Assembly: GCF_024807945.1 (NCBI RefSeq)
Contig: NZ_JANUFD010000001.1
Coordinates: forward strand, 186,001-250,000
From: Pseudomonas sp. JUb42
GTDB lineage: Bacteria; Pseudomonadota; Gammaproteobacteria; Pseudomonadales; Pseudomonadaceae
Reading direction: 5' to 3'
DNA length: 64,000 nt
Positions 10,119-18,397 of this stretch are shown piece by piece. How positions within the stretch are numbered: the first letter of the stretch is position 1; every line of letters begins with the position of its first letter. The notes below the pieces were generated by a model. The model searched no databases, was not told the DNA's origin, and saw only the letters and a program-made list of their open reading frames with translations. Both the position numbers and the translations under genes were made by a program.

Positions 10119-10855
10119 GTCTGCAACCAGCCAAACTTGGTCATGGGCTGACGACCGTCTTCCAGCAACCGTTGCAGCAATTGCAGCCAGTAGCGGCGGG
10201 AAAAATCATGACGCATGTCCACTGGGTGAAGGCCCAGACGCAGGGTTGCGGCCTGTTTCAGCCGCATTTCGCGAAAGTCCCCGATAACTTTTGACAGGCT
10301 CCGGCGCCAGGCTGTGCCTGCGCTCCAGACGATGCCGGGTGCTGGCAGCGCCTGGAAATCTGCCAGCCGGTAAAAGTGCCGCGCGTCACTGGTGTAATCC
10401 AATGGCAGGTGGCGCAGGGCTTCGCGGCAACCCTGGCTCATCAACCAGGCCGGTGCGACGAAGCCATGCAATGGCCAGCCAAACCGTTGAAAAAGCTCGA
10501 TCCCTGCCTCCAGTCGCGTTCGGGCCTGTGCTGCTGTCAGTTTGTAGAACTCGCCTTCCCAGGTGTAGACGCGACGCATGAAGTAGTCGCGTGGTGTGCG
10601 TGGGGAGGGTTGGTCGTCACAATGGTAATAGCCGTGCAGCACCAGTTCGTCGCCCCGGTTCAGGCGCTGTTCAAGCATTTGGCAGAACCCGGGGTCCTGT
10701 TCCAGGGCGTGGCGCTTGTGAAAGTTCGGCACCACCAGCCAAGTGATCGCAATGCTGCCGAGTGCATCGACCTCATGGACGAAGTCGCGATAATCAGCCC
10801 AGCTCGCCGGGCTGACGTCATGCAGGACCAGCAGGACGCTACGGTCGTCAGACAC
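9995..10855 (-). CDS. DUF2334 polysaccharide-deacetylase-like protein
   Basis: 286 residues. The start of the fold, SVLLVLHDVSPASW, carries the Asp of the NodB-like metal site, and ELVLHGYYHCDD carries a paired His motif; both are typical of DUF2334, a branch of the polysaccharide deacetylase superfamily. The GTG at 10855 overlaps the stop of the upstream glycosyltransferase (8 bases, GTGTCTGA), so the two genes are probably translated together; an ATG at 10888 is possible but lies further inside the upstream gene. The pairing suggests that a sugar is transferred and then deacetylated on a lipid or glycan, which is inference. The last 40 residues look unlike the domain and overlap the small gene on the other strand. 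Confidence 0.8.
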   Translation of the reverse strand: MSDDRSVLLVLHDVSPASWADYRDFVHEVDALGSIAITWLVVPNFHKRHALEQDPGFCQMLEQRLNRGDELVLHGYYHCDDQPSPRTPRDYFMRRVYTWEGEFYKLTAAQARTRLEAGIELFQRFGWPLHGFVAPAWLMSQGCREALRHLPLDYTSDARHFYRLADFQALPAPGIVWSAGTAWRRSLSKVIGDFREMRLKQAATLRLGLHPVDMRHDFSRRYWLQLLQRLLEDGRQPMTKFGWLQTQGFCLPDASSLASATGCKLSQSSAAPSNSVPFSGVKASGS

Positions 10856-11960
10856 GGACCCGTTCCGGCAGGCTGCTGCCAAGGACATCCTGATAGTGGC
10901 CCATCAGGCCTTCGACCACCTTGTCCCAGGCGAAGTGATTTTCGACATAGGCGCGGGCCACTTCACCTTTGTTTTTCGCACCGTTGGCGAACAGCTCGCG
11001 CACGGCACTGGCCATGGCATCAGGCTGGTTCGGCTCGCAGAGCATGCCGCAGGCAGGCGGCACGATTTCATTGAAGGCCCCGGCCGCCACGGCAACCACC
11101 GGAATGCCGCTGGCCATGGCTTCGAGCACGATCAGGCCGAAGGTTTCCTGATCGCCGGCGTGCAACAACGCATCTGCGCTGGCCAGTAGTCGGGCGACGT
11201 CTTCGACCGGACGAAAGCGTTCCAGTACCGAGACGTTATCCGGCACTTGCCCCGGCATATGGGAACCGATCAAAAGCAGGTGGTAATTGGGCCCCAATAG
11301 CTTCATGCACTCCAGCAGCACCGGCAGATTCTTCTCTTTTGCGCCACGCCCGGCGAACACCAGCAGGCGCGTGTCTTCGTCCAGGCCGAGGCCGCGTCTG
11401 AGGGTCGGGTCGTATTTGTCCGGGTTGAAGGTCTCAAGATCGACGCCCAGCGGCTGCACATGGACGTTATTGATGCCCATTTCGATCAGCTTTTCCGCCA
11501 TCAGGCTACTGGGCGTGAGCACCCGGTCGAAATGGCCGTAGAGCTTGCTGATATAGGTTTCGGCGTTGCTGCCCAGCCAATGGCCGACGCGATTGCTGAC
11601 CAGCATGGGCAAGTCCGAGTGATAGAAGCCGATGACCGGCACGTCCAGTTGTCGCCGGGCATCGAGGGCGGCCCAAGCGGTCAGGTACGGGTCGCCTACT
11701 TCGATCAGGTCGGGCTGCAGGGCCTCAATTGCCTTGCGCCACTGGTGCATGCGCATCGGGAAACGATAGCCGTTGGCGAAGGGCACGGCGGCGGTCGGCA
11801 CCTGATAGATGCCGTCGTGCTGGCTCAGCCGGGCGCCAGGAATCAACAGGCTGTGACGCACATCCGGGTAGCGCTCCAGACAGCGATGCTTGGCATCCAG
11901 ATAGGTACGCACGCCGCCGCTGGCCGGGGCGTAGAACATGGTCATGTCGGCGATGTGCAC
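10848..11960 (-). CDS. Glycosyltransferase family 4 (GT-B fold)
   Basis: 370 residues. The N-terminal donor-site loop SGGVRTYLDAK is followed by a GT-B core with FAGRGAKEKNLPVLLE (nucleotide-sugar domain start) and the family E-x7-E motif in DQETFGLIVLEAMASGIPVV. The protein resembles the PimB/SqdX-like branch that makes glycolipids, so a membrane-lipid glycosylation role is possible but unproven. I chose GTG at 11960 because GGAGG lies about 10 bases upstream and the SGGV loop follows shortly after; the frame extending to 12437 has no such support. It overlaps the downstream deacetylase-like gene and diverges from the DUF853 gene. Confidence 0.85.
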   Translation of the reverse strand: MHIADMTMFYAPASGGVRTYLDAKHRCLERYPDVRHSLLIPGARLSQHDGIYQVPTAAVPFANGYRFPMRMHQWRKAIEALQPDLIEVGDPYLTAWAALDARRQLDVPVIGFYHSDLPMLVSNRVGHWLGSNAETYISKLYGHFDRVLTPSSLMAEKLIEMGINNVHVQPLGVDLETFNPDKYDPTLRRGLGLDEDTRLLVFAGRGAKEKNLPVLLECMKLLGPNYHLLLIGSHMPGQVPDNVSVLERFRPVEDVARLLASADALLHAGDQETFGLIVLEAMASGIPVVAVAAGAFNEIVPPACGMLCEPNQPDAMASAVRELFANGAKNKGEVARAYVENHFAWDKVVEGLMGHYQDVLGSSLPERVRV

Positions 11961-12125
11961 GGGAATCGATCCTCCAGGGCGGCCTGCTGCAACGCAGGGT
12001 TCAAGGGTTGACCACCGTTGAGAATAGATGGTTCGCCACAGGGGACGAGCAGCAGGAGCGCGTGTGACCTTGGCAAAGCTGGTCAATACTTGACCAATCT
12101 TCCACGGCTCAATATGGGTGATGTC

Positions 12126-13598
12126 ATGTCTGAGTCTCTTTCTGTTGTCCTTGGTGCCGGTCCTGACGGGCTGGCGGTGAGTCAGGCCCTGCGCCTGTGT
12201 AACCGTCATGGCCTGATCGCGGGGGCGACCGGGACCGGCAAGACCGTCACCCTGCAACGCCTGGCGGAAGCCTTCAGTGATGCCGGTGTCGCAGTGTTCG
12301 CCGCCGATATAAAAGGTGACCTGTGCGGCCTGGGCGCGCCGAGTGCGCCTCAGGGCAAAGTGGCCGAGCGGATTGCCGGCATGCCGTGGCTGGATTATGA
12401 GTCCCGGGCTTATCCGGTGACCTTGTGGGATGTGCACGGTCAGTCAGGACATCCTTTGCGCACCACTTTGTCGGATATGGGGCCGTTGCTACTGGGCAAT
12501 CTGCTGGAGCTGACCGACAGCCAGCAATCGACCCTGTACGCCGCCTTCAAGGTCGCGGATCGCGAGGGCCTGTTGCTGCTGGATATAAAGGACCTCAAGG
12601 CGCTACTCAATCACCTCAAGGACAACCCGCAACTGTTGGGGGAAGACAGCGCGCTGATGACCACCGGTTCGAGCCAGGCGTTACTGCGGCGCCTGGCAGT
12701 ACTTGAGCAGCAGGGCGCTGAAGCCTTGTTCGGCGAGCCAGCGTTGCAACTCGAAGACCTGCTGCATCCGGACAGCAGTGGCCGGGGGCGTATTCATCTG
12801 TTGGAAGCCAGTCGCCTGGTGCATGAGTCGCCCAAGGTTTATGCCACGTTCCTGTTATGGCTGTTGGCGGAGTTGTTCGAGCAATTGCCGGAGCGCGGCG
12901 ACGCCGACAAGCCGTTGCTCGCGCTGTTTTTTGACGAGGCTCATTTACTGTTTACCGGGACCCCGGTGGCTTTGCGCGAACGATTGGAACAGGTGGTGCG
13001 GTTGATTCGCTCGAAGGGCGTCGGGGTGTTTTTTGTTACCCAGTCTCCCGGCGATTTGCCGGACAACGTGCTCGCACAATTGGGCCTGCGCATTCAGCAT
13101 GGCTTGCGGGCATTTACTGCCAAGGAACAGAAGTCCCTGCGCGCCGTAGCCGACGGTTTTCGGCCCAATCCGGCCATCGATGCCTTGGCCGCATTGACTC
13201 AATTGGGCACCGGCGAGGCGTTGGTCGGCACTCTGGAAGAGAAGGGCACGCCCGCCATGGTCCAGCGGGTGCTGATTGCGCCGCCGCAGTCGCGTATCGG
13301 CCCGTTGAGCGAGCAAGAGCGAGCGACGCTGATGCGTCAGTCGGCCCTGGCCGGACGTTACGATCAGGCCTTTGATCGTGAGTCGGCTTATGAGCTGCTG
13401 GCTCGCAAAGCGTCGGTGGCCAAGCCTGAGGTAGCGGTGCCCGAGGAGAAGGGACTGGGCGATATGGCCGGGGAGTTTCTGGGCGGGGTGGCCGGACAGG
13501 CGCTGAAATCGGCTATGCGTCAGGCCGTCAGTCAGATTGGCCGCGAATTGGTCAGGGGCTTGATGGGTTCGTTGCTGGGCAGCAAGCGGCGGCGCTGA
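12126..13598 (+). CDS. HerA-like DUF853 family ATPase
   Basis: 490 residues. Walker A GATGTGKT lies near residue 30, followed by FAADIKGDLCGL and later LLALFFDEAHLLF (Walker B with the DEAH-type motif) and a sensor region VFFVTQSPGDLPDNV. These are hallmarks of the DUF853 (YjgR-type) branch of the HerA/FtsK-like ATPases. The role is not established; homologues are cytoplasmic and of unknown substrate. Start ATG 12126 is taken because the conserved region starts soon after; ATG 12114 is an alternative. The C-terminal tail is basic (ending in SKRRR). Single gene, divergent from the glycosyltransferase. Confidence 0.88.
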   Translation: MSESLSVVLGAGPDGLAVSQALRLCNRHGLIAGATGTGKTVTLQRLAEAFSDAGVAVFAADIKGDLCGLGAPSAPQGKVAERIAGMPWLDYESRAYPVTLWDVHGQSGHPLRTTLSDMGPLLLGNLLELTDSQQSTLYAAFKVADREGLLLLDIKDLKALLNHLKDNPQLLGEDSALMTTGSSQALLRRLAVLEQQGAEALFGEPALQLEDLLHPDSSGRGRIHLLEASRLVHESPKVYATFLLWLLAELFEQLPERGDADKPLLALFFDEAHLLFTGTPVALRERLEQVVRLIRSKGVGVFFVTQSPGDLPDNVLAQLGLRIQHGLRAFTAKEQKSLRAVADGFRPNPAIDALAALTQLGTGEALVGTLEEKGTPAMVQRVLIAPPQSRIGPLSEQERATLMRQSALAGRYDQAFDRESAYELLARKASVAKPEVAVPEEKGLGDMAGEFLGGVAGQALKSAMRQAVSQIGRELVRGLMGSLLGSKRRR

Positions 13599-13603
13599 AG
13601 CAA

Positions 13604-13631
13604 CAAGGCGATGCCCGTGGGCATCGCCTTG
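13604..13631. terminator. Hairpin between the DUF853 gene and pitA
   Basis: A perfect 12-base stem (CAAGGCGATGCC with its complement) around a 4-base CGTG loop lies between two convergent stop codons. There is no long U run, so it may be a weak bidirectional terminator. Confidence 0.65.
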
Positions 13632-13641
13632 CGGTCACTGA

Positions 13642-15114
13642 TCAGGCCAGGACTTTGGAAGCCAGCCAGAACAGGCCGGCGGCCAGGCCGATGGTCACGG
13701 GCAGGGTCAGGACCCAGGCCATGAGGATGTTGCGGATGGTGCCGCCCTGCAGGCCGCTTTTGTTCGCCACCATGGTCCCGGCGACGCCGGACGACAGGAT
13801 ATGGGTCGTCGACACCGGCAGGCTGAACACGTTGGCCAAGCCGATGGCGCTTGCCGTGGTGATCTGCGCCGACATGCCCTGGGCATAGGTCATGCCTTGC
13901 TTGCCGATCTTCTCGCCGATGGTCAGGACGACGCGTTTCCAGCCGACCATGGTGCCGACGCCCAGGGCCAGGGCTACGGCCAGGATCACCCAGAAGGGCG
14001 CGTATTCGGTAGGCGCAGTGAGGTCCTTGCGCAGTTTGTCCAGGTCGGATTTTTCCCGTGCCGCCAGGGCGGGCAGCTTGCCGACCTTGCGTGCGGTGTC
14101 ATCCAGGCACAGCAGGTAGCGACGGGCTTCGATGCGATGCTCAGCGGTCAGCGAGTGGTAATCGGTCACACCGTTGAGGGTCGTCAGCAGGGCCGCGATG
14201 GTCGCTTCGGTCTGCTCCGGGTTGCAGCTGAATCGCCCTGGCAGGTCACCGGCAGGGGCTTTGCCCAGCGCCAGGAATTCACCCAGGGTATCGCTGTTGC
14301 GCTGATAGAACTGACTCATATGTTGAGCCGCGTCACGGGTGCGCTCGATCTGATAGGTGGTGCTGCTCAGGTCGAGGACGAACTGCGCCGGAACGATGCC
14401 GATCAGTACCAGCATGATCAGGCCGATACCTTTCTGGCCGTCGTTGGAGCCGTGCACGAAGCTGACGGCCATGGCCGAGATCACCAGAACCAGGCGATTC
14501 CAGAACGGCGGGTGTTTCTTGTCGTCCAGCTTGCGACGCTGATCCGGGGTCTTGTGCATCTTCGACAGCGGGCGCCAGGCTTTCAGGGCCAGCAGCACCA
14601 GGCCGGCAACGATGAAACCGGCCAATGGCGAGAACACCAGGGACGCACCGATATCAATCGCTTTCTGCCAGTTCACGCCCTCGGACAGCGGAATATCGTT
14701 GATCAGGGCATTGGCCAGACCGACACCGAGGATCGAGCCGATCAGCGTATGGGAGCTGGAAGCCGGAATGCCGAAATACCAGGTGCCCAGGTTCCAGGCA
14801 ATGGCCGCCGCCAGCAGGGAGAACACCATGGCCAGGCCGTGGCCGGTGTTGACGTTGATCAGCAACTCGACCGGCAACAGATGGACGATGGCATAAGCGA
14901 CGCCAACACCGCCCAGCAGCACACCAAGGAAGTTGAACACGCCCGAAAAGAACACCGCCAGGTGCGGGGGCATTGCCTTGGTGTAAATGACTGTCGCCAC
15001 CGCGTTGGCGGTGTCATGAAAGCCGTTGATGAACTCGAAGGTGAGGACGAAGGCCAGGGCGAGCAACAGGCTCACAAGCACCCAAGCATCTAGCCCGCTG
15101 AATAAATCGATCAT
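13642..15114 (-). CDS. pitA: Inorganic phosphate transporter, PiT family
   Basis: 490 residues, about ten membrane segments in two blocks separated by a hydrophilic loop (about residues 195-375). The duplicated PiT signatures are visible: GFHDTANAVATVIYTKAM near residue 31 and the matching GANVFSLPVSTTHIL-like region near the end (GLANVFSLPVSTTHILSSG), along with GIPASSSHTLIGS. This is a proton-coupled symporter of metal-phosphate across the inner membrane, with the length of E. coli PitA (499). A Pho-box-like repeat lies just upstream (15151-15168), hinting at PhoB control. Monocistronic; convergent with the DUF853 gene. Confidence 0.95.
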   Translation of the reverse strand: MIDLFSGLDAWVLVSLLLALAFVLTFEFINGFHDTANAVATVIYTKAMPPHLAVFFSGVFNFLGVLLGGVGVAYAIVHLLPVELLINVNTGHGLAMVFSLLAAAIAWNLGTWYFGIPASSSHTLIGSILGVGLANALINDIPLSEGVNWQKAIDIGASLVFSPLAGFIVAGLVLLALKAWRPLSKMHKTPDQRRKLDDKKHPPFWNRLVLVISAMAVSFVHGSNDGQKGIGLIMLVLIGIVPAQFVLDLSSTTYQIERTRDAAQHMSQFYQRNSDTLGEFLALGKAPAGDLPGRFSCNPEQTEATIAALLTTLNGVTDYHSLTAEHRIEARRYLLCLDDTARKVGKLPALAAREKSDLDKLRKDLTAPTEYAPFWVILAVALALGVGTMVGWKRVVLTIGEKIGKQGMTYAQGMSAQITTASAIGLANVFSLPVSTTHILSSGVAGTMVANKSGLQGGTIRNILMAWVLTLPVTIGLAAGLFWLASKVLA

Positions 15115-15150
15115 GAAGGTTTTCTGACCCGGTCTGAAGGGGGCGGGATT

Positions 15151-15181
15151 ATGACAGAAAAAATACAGACCGATATGACAG
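15151..15181 (-). promoter_or_regulatory. Pho-box-like direct repeats upstream of pitA
   Basis: On the minus strand CTGTATT-TTTT-CTGTCAT (15168-15151) matches the two-unit, 11-base-spaced PhoB consensus with one variant position, and another CTGTCAT lies at 15181-15175, two bases out of phase. The site ends 37 bases before the pitA ATG. Confidence 0.55.
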
Positions 15182-15399
15182 CCGCTGATTGGTATCTGCC
15201 GACCGTGCGCTTTTTTGATCAGGGTCAGTCGTCAAGACGCGTGGGAAATCACGCGATAACAACTTTTGTATACAACGCCCGGCGGCCGTCCTGCGTTGAA
15301 TGAGCAGGTGGCAGTGCAGTGGTTTTGTGTAAAACCAATGCAGAGCCGACGACCCTCGTGTCCGTCCGAGTTGCCCGGGCTTCTCGCAAGCAGCCTGAA

Positions 15400-15597
15400 T
15401 CAGGATTCTTCTTTCAGATCCTGTTCCATTTTCTGCAGTTCATTCTTGAATGCCTGATCCAGCACGCTGGCTTTTTTGCGCCATGGCTTGCGTTCGGGTT
15501 CGGGTTGCGCGGCGTAGGTGGTGATTTCCCCGCCGTATACTTCCTTGTAGCGTTGTTCCTGGCGCTCAAGTTCCGCGCGCAGTTCATCTTTAGTCAC
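15400..15597 (-). CDS. Small charged protein of unknown function
   Basis: 65 residues, rich in E, K and R ([19 protein letters not shown], ending [12 protein letters not shown]). It is predicted to be mostly alpha-helical and cytoplasmic, with no signal peptide or membrane segment. It stands alone between pitA and the pcaR region; the codon use is like that of the neighbours and there is a purine-rich region upstream of the ATG (AGGTAAC), so it is likely real. I do not recognise the family. Confidence 0.6.
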   Translation of the reverse strand: MTKDELRAELERQEQRYKEVYGGEITTYAAQPEPERKPWRKKASVLDQAFKNELQKMEQDLKEES

Positions 15598-16190
15598 TTT
15601 GTTACCTGATTAAGTCGAGTTTAATCCGGTGTTAACGCAGAGCGCGGGAAGTGTCGCGTCGCAGGAAGACCATTTTCATATTGAGCCGGGGAGTTCGTTG
15701 AACAATCCCGGCTGGCGGACCTTCTCGCGACAGGGCGAACACGTTCTTGCAGCTCGCGGCTACGGGCACCAGAACATACCGTTGTCGTAGCGACAATCAT
15801 TCATTTGGGGCTGCCTGACTGGAGGTTCTGGCCGGGTGACGGCGAATTCGCTGTGTAGCGACTTCGATACAATCGATCTGCACCACGTCCGGCATAGATG
15901 CGGACGCAATTCCGGCAGGAGTAATAGCCAGTCAAGTGCTTGTCACTATCTCCAAGAACTTGGTTGACGTCAACTCTATATGTTGCCGGACTACTGCATG
16001 AGTTACCGGGGTACTGTTTTTCTGTACGACGTTTCTGAAGTTTTGGTCAGCTGATAGATATGACAAAACTTTTACCCACGAAATATTGGCGCGCGATGGC
16101 AACATTCTGACAAGGGTTTCAGGACGATGGACTAGCCAGTATTAAAGGCAAGAAATTGCGCCTGGCGCGGCCGGAGTTGGCCGAGGGAAG
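15598..16190. other. Intergenic region, nothing recognised
   Basis: About 590 bases between the small charged protein and the candidate sRNA terminator. No open frame of reasonable length with a ribosome binding site was seen on either strand. It contains a short palindrome (AGCCGGG around 15683 with CCCGGCT around 15705), but no feature I can name. Confidence 0.4.
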
Positions 16191-16280
16191 AAAAACGGCC
16201 TTGCTTCATGAGCAAGGCCGTGCCTTGGACTTCTCAGTGGGTACCTGACCAGTATTTCCAAGAAGTCACTGTAAGGCAGG
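16190..16280 (-). ncRNA. Candidate small RNA upstream of and divergent from pcaR
   Basis: On the minus strand a sigma-70-like promoter (TTGACC at 16313-16308, TACCTT at 16290-16285, 17-base spacer) would start a transcript near 16279. About 60 bases further lies a strong intrinsic terminator: a 10-base stem CGGCCTTGCT with loop and complement (16220-16196) followed by TTTTT (16195-16191). No coding frame fits the roughly 90-base interval. It does not match any small RNA that I can name from memory. The promoter lies next to the PcaR box at 16333, so it might be co-regulated; alternatively the hairpin ends a short untranslated antisense transcript. Confidence 0.5.
16191..16220 (-). terminator. 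Intrinsic terminator of the candidate sRNA
   Basis: Perfect 10-base stem (CGGCCTTGCT and complement) with a 5-base loop, followed on the minus strand by five U residues. The facing strand has A residues instead of a U tract, so it acts leftwards. Confidence 0.8.
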
Positions 16281-16332
16281 TGTAAAGGTATAAGCATCTC
16301 TGCAACGGGTCAATTGCGATTATCGGCCAGTC

Positions 16333-16347
16333 GTTCGATAATCGCCC
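16333..16347 (+). promoter_or_regulatory. PcaR box in the pcaR promoter
   Basis: GTTCGATAATCGCCC matches the 15-base PcaR binding sequence known from P. putida (GTTCGATAATCGCAC) at 14 of 15 positions. An inverted copy of the core, GCGATTATCG, lies at 16316-16325, so the site is a palindrome of two half sites. It suggests autoregulation of pcaR. Confidence 0.8.
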
Positions 16348-16427
16348 AAAGCGAATGCGGGGCATTAGCATAAAAATCCTGCAAGCCCCTGTTTACAGGG
16401 CCTGCGTGGACGTGATGAGGTGTCGGG

Positions 16428-17270
16428 ATGAACGATGAACTGCGAAATTCTTTTGCTTCTCTGGCGCCGCCCATCGTGGCATCGCCCGCCAAGCGGATCC
16501 AGGCACTGACCGGTGACCCGGATTTCATGACCTCGCTGGCCCGTGGTCTGGCGGTCATCCATGCCTTCCAGGAGCGCAAACGGCATCTGACCATCGCCCA
16601 GATCAGCCACCGCACCGAGATCCCCCGTGCGGCCGTGCGGCGCTGCCTGCATACCCTGATCAAGCTCGGTTATGCCACCACCGACGGGCGGACTTACTCG
16701 CTGTTGCCCAAGGTCTTGACCCTGGGTCATGCCTATCTGTCCTCCACGCCCCTGGCGGTGTCCTCGCAGCCCTATCTGGACCGCATGAGCGACGAGCTGC
16801 ACGAAGCCTGCAACATGGCGACCCTTGAGGGCGACGACATCCTTTATATCGCCCGTTCAGCCACGACCCAGCGCCTGATCTCGGTGGATCTGTCAGTCGG
16901 CGGCCGTTTGCCGGCGTATTGCACGTCCATGGGGCGGATTTTGCTGGCGGCGCTGGATGATGTGTCCCTGCACGAATACCTCGACCACGTCGACCTGCAA
17001 CCCAAGACCAGCCGCACCCTGCGCACGCCCGAAGCCTTGCTGGAATGCCTGCAACTGGTGCGCCAGCAGGGTTGGTGCATCGTCGATCAGGAGCTGGAGC
17101 AGGGCCTGCGTTCGATTGCCGTACCGGTGTACGACGCTTCGGGCCAGGTGCTGGCGGCGCTGAATGTCAGTACCAGCGCCGGACGCGTGGCGCGCAGCGA
17201 GTTGGAACAACGTTTTCTGCCTATCATGCTTGATGCCAGTCGCGATTTGAGTACGCAGTTGTTTACCTGA
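16428..17270 (+). CDS. pcaR: IclR-family regulator PcaR
   Basis: 280 residues. An N-terminal winged helix (about 30-95, with LTIAQISHRTEIPRAAVRRC as the recognition region) precedes the IclR effector domain (LPAYCTSMGRILLAAL and GWCIVDQELEQGLRSIAVPV). This is PcaR, which activates the beta-ketoadipate pathway in response to beta-ketoadipate. It sits directly upstream of the CoA transferase, thiolase and transporter genes that PcaR controls, and both its own promoter and that of catI carry PcaR boxes. Start 16428 agrees with a GATGAGGTGTCGGG stretch upstream providing a Shine-Dalgarno-like sequence. Confidence 0.95.
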   Translation: MNDELRNSFASLAPPIVASPAKRIQALTGDPDFMTSLARGLAVIHAFQERKRHLTIAQISHRTEIPRAAVRRCLHTLIKLGYATTDGRTYSLLPKVLTLGHAYLSSTPLAVSSQPYLDRMSDELHEACNMATLEGDDILYIARSATTQRLISVDLSVGGRLPAYCTSMGRILLAALDDVSLHEYLDHVDLQPKTSRTLRTPEALLECLQLVRQQGWCIVDQELEQGLRSIAVPVYDASGQVLAALNVSTSAGRVARSELEQRFLPIMLDASRDLSTQLFT

Positions 17271-17306
17271 TATTGGGGACAACCTCTGGCTGATTGAACC
17301 AGCCCT

Positions 17307-17394
17307 GTGGGAGCGAGGCTTGCCCGCGAAGGCTTCGACGCGATATAGCAGGTACACCGTGTCGAAGCCTTCGCGGGTAAGCCTCGCTCCAACG
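17307..17394. repeat. REPIN, GAGCGAGGCTTGCCCGCGAA family
   Basis: Long inverted arms beginning GAGCGAGGCTTGCCCGCGAA near 17311 and its complement ending near 17393, with the pairing extended by GGCTTCGAC/GTCGAAGCC. It lies between pcaR and the PcaR box of catI. Confidence 0.85.
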
Positions 17395-17412
17395 GGTTGC
17401 TCGAATAGAATT

Positions 17413-17444
17413 GTGCGATTAACGAACACTTAGTCGATTATCGG
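17413..17444 (-). promoter_or_regulatory. PcaR box upstream of catI
   Basis: Read on the minus strand, 17427-17413 is GTTCGTTAATCGCAC, one mismatch from the P. putida PcaR box; a second half site, CGATTATCGG, lies at 17435-17444. It is about 95-125 bases before the catI ATG, a plausible position for PcaR-dependent activation. Confidence 0.75.
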
Positions 17445-17536
17445 ATTGTCCAGCCGCCAGCCCAGGCTTAACCTCAATCACATCCCGGCGCACCTGCGCC
17501 ATCCACTGATTGTGATGTTGAGTTTGGGAGCACCTC

Positions 17537-18397
17537 ATGGCTGAAGTCATTTCTCTGCACGATGCCGTGAAGCAATTCGTCAACGATGGCGACACCGTTG
17601 CACTGGAAGGCTTCACCCATCTGATCCCCAACGCCGCTGGCCACGAAATCATTCGCCAGGGCAAGAAAGACCTGACCCTGGTACGCATGACGCCGGATCT
17701 GGTCTATGACCAGTTGATCGGCGCGGGCTGTGCGAAAAAGCTGATTTTCTCGTGGGGCGGTAACCCAGGTGTCGGTTCGCTGCATCGCCTGCGCGATGCC
17801 GTGGAAAAACAATGGCCCCACGCCCTGGAAATCGAAGAACACAGCCATGCCGACCTGGCCAATGCCTATGTTGCCGGTGCGTCCGGACTGCCATTCGCGG
17901 TGCTGCGTGCCTACGCCGGTTCGGACCTGCCCAAGGTCAACCCGTTGATCAAGACCGTGACCTGCCCGTTTACCGGTGAAGTGCTGGCCGCCGTGCCTGC
18001 CGTGCGCCCTGATGTCACCGTGATCCATGCGCAGAAAGCCGACCGCAAGGGCAATGTGCTGCTATGGGGGATTCTCGGTGTGCAGAAAGAAGCCGCCCTG
18101 GCCGCCAAGCGCTGCATCGTCACCGTGGAAGAAATAGTCGACGACCTCAAGGCACCGATGAACGCCTGCGTGCTGCCGACCTGGGCCTTGAGCGCGGTCT
18201 GCCATGTCCCTGGTGGCGCACATCCGTCCTACGCTCACGGCTACTACGAGCGTGATAACCCGTTCTATCAGGCGTGGGACCCGATCGCCCGTGACCGCGA
18301 GACCTTTACCGCCTGGATCAACGAATACATTCACGGCACCAAGGATTTCAGCGAATTCCAGAGCAAGTTGGCGGCCACTGCTGCGGAGGCAAAGTAA
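17537..18397 (+). CDS. catI: 3-oxoadipate CoA-transferase subunit A (CatI type)
   Basis: Transfers CoA from succinyl-CoA to 3-oxoadipate, the penultimate step of the beta-ketoadipate pathway. 286 residues, longer than classical PcaI (about 230), and of the glutaconate-CoA-transferase-like type. The N-terminal stretch NDGDTVALEGFTHLIPNAAGHE, the SWGGNPGVGSLHRLRDAVEK region and the VIHAQKADRKGNVLLWG motif agree with CatI of P. knackmussii as I remember it. RBS GGGAG is 8 bases before the ATG. The stop overlaps the catJ start by one base (TAATG). It sits behind a PcaR box, so the naming could equally be pcaI by function. Confidence 0.92.
   Translation: MAEVISLHDAVKQFVNDGDTVALEGFTHLIPNAAGHEIIRQGKKDLTLVRMTPDLVYDQLIGAGCAKKLIFSWGGNPGVGSLHRLRDAVEKQWPHALEIEEHSHADLANAYVAGASGLPFAVLRAYAGSDLPKVNPLIKTVTCPFTGEVLAAVPAVRPDVTVIHAQKADRKGNVLLWGILGVQKEAALAAKRCIVTVEEIVDDLKAPMNACVLPTWALSAVCHVPGGAHPSYAHGYYERDNPFYQAWDPIARDRETFTAWINEYIHGTKDFSEFQSKLAATAAEAK

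Noticed and set aside
15266..15609. Plus-strand frames opposite the 65-residue protein
   Set aside because: Composition is typical of antisense shadows and no ribosome binding site was seen.
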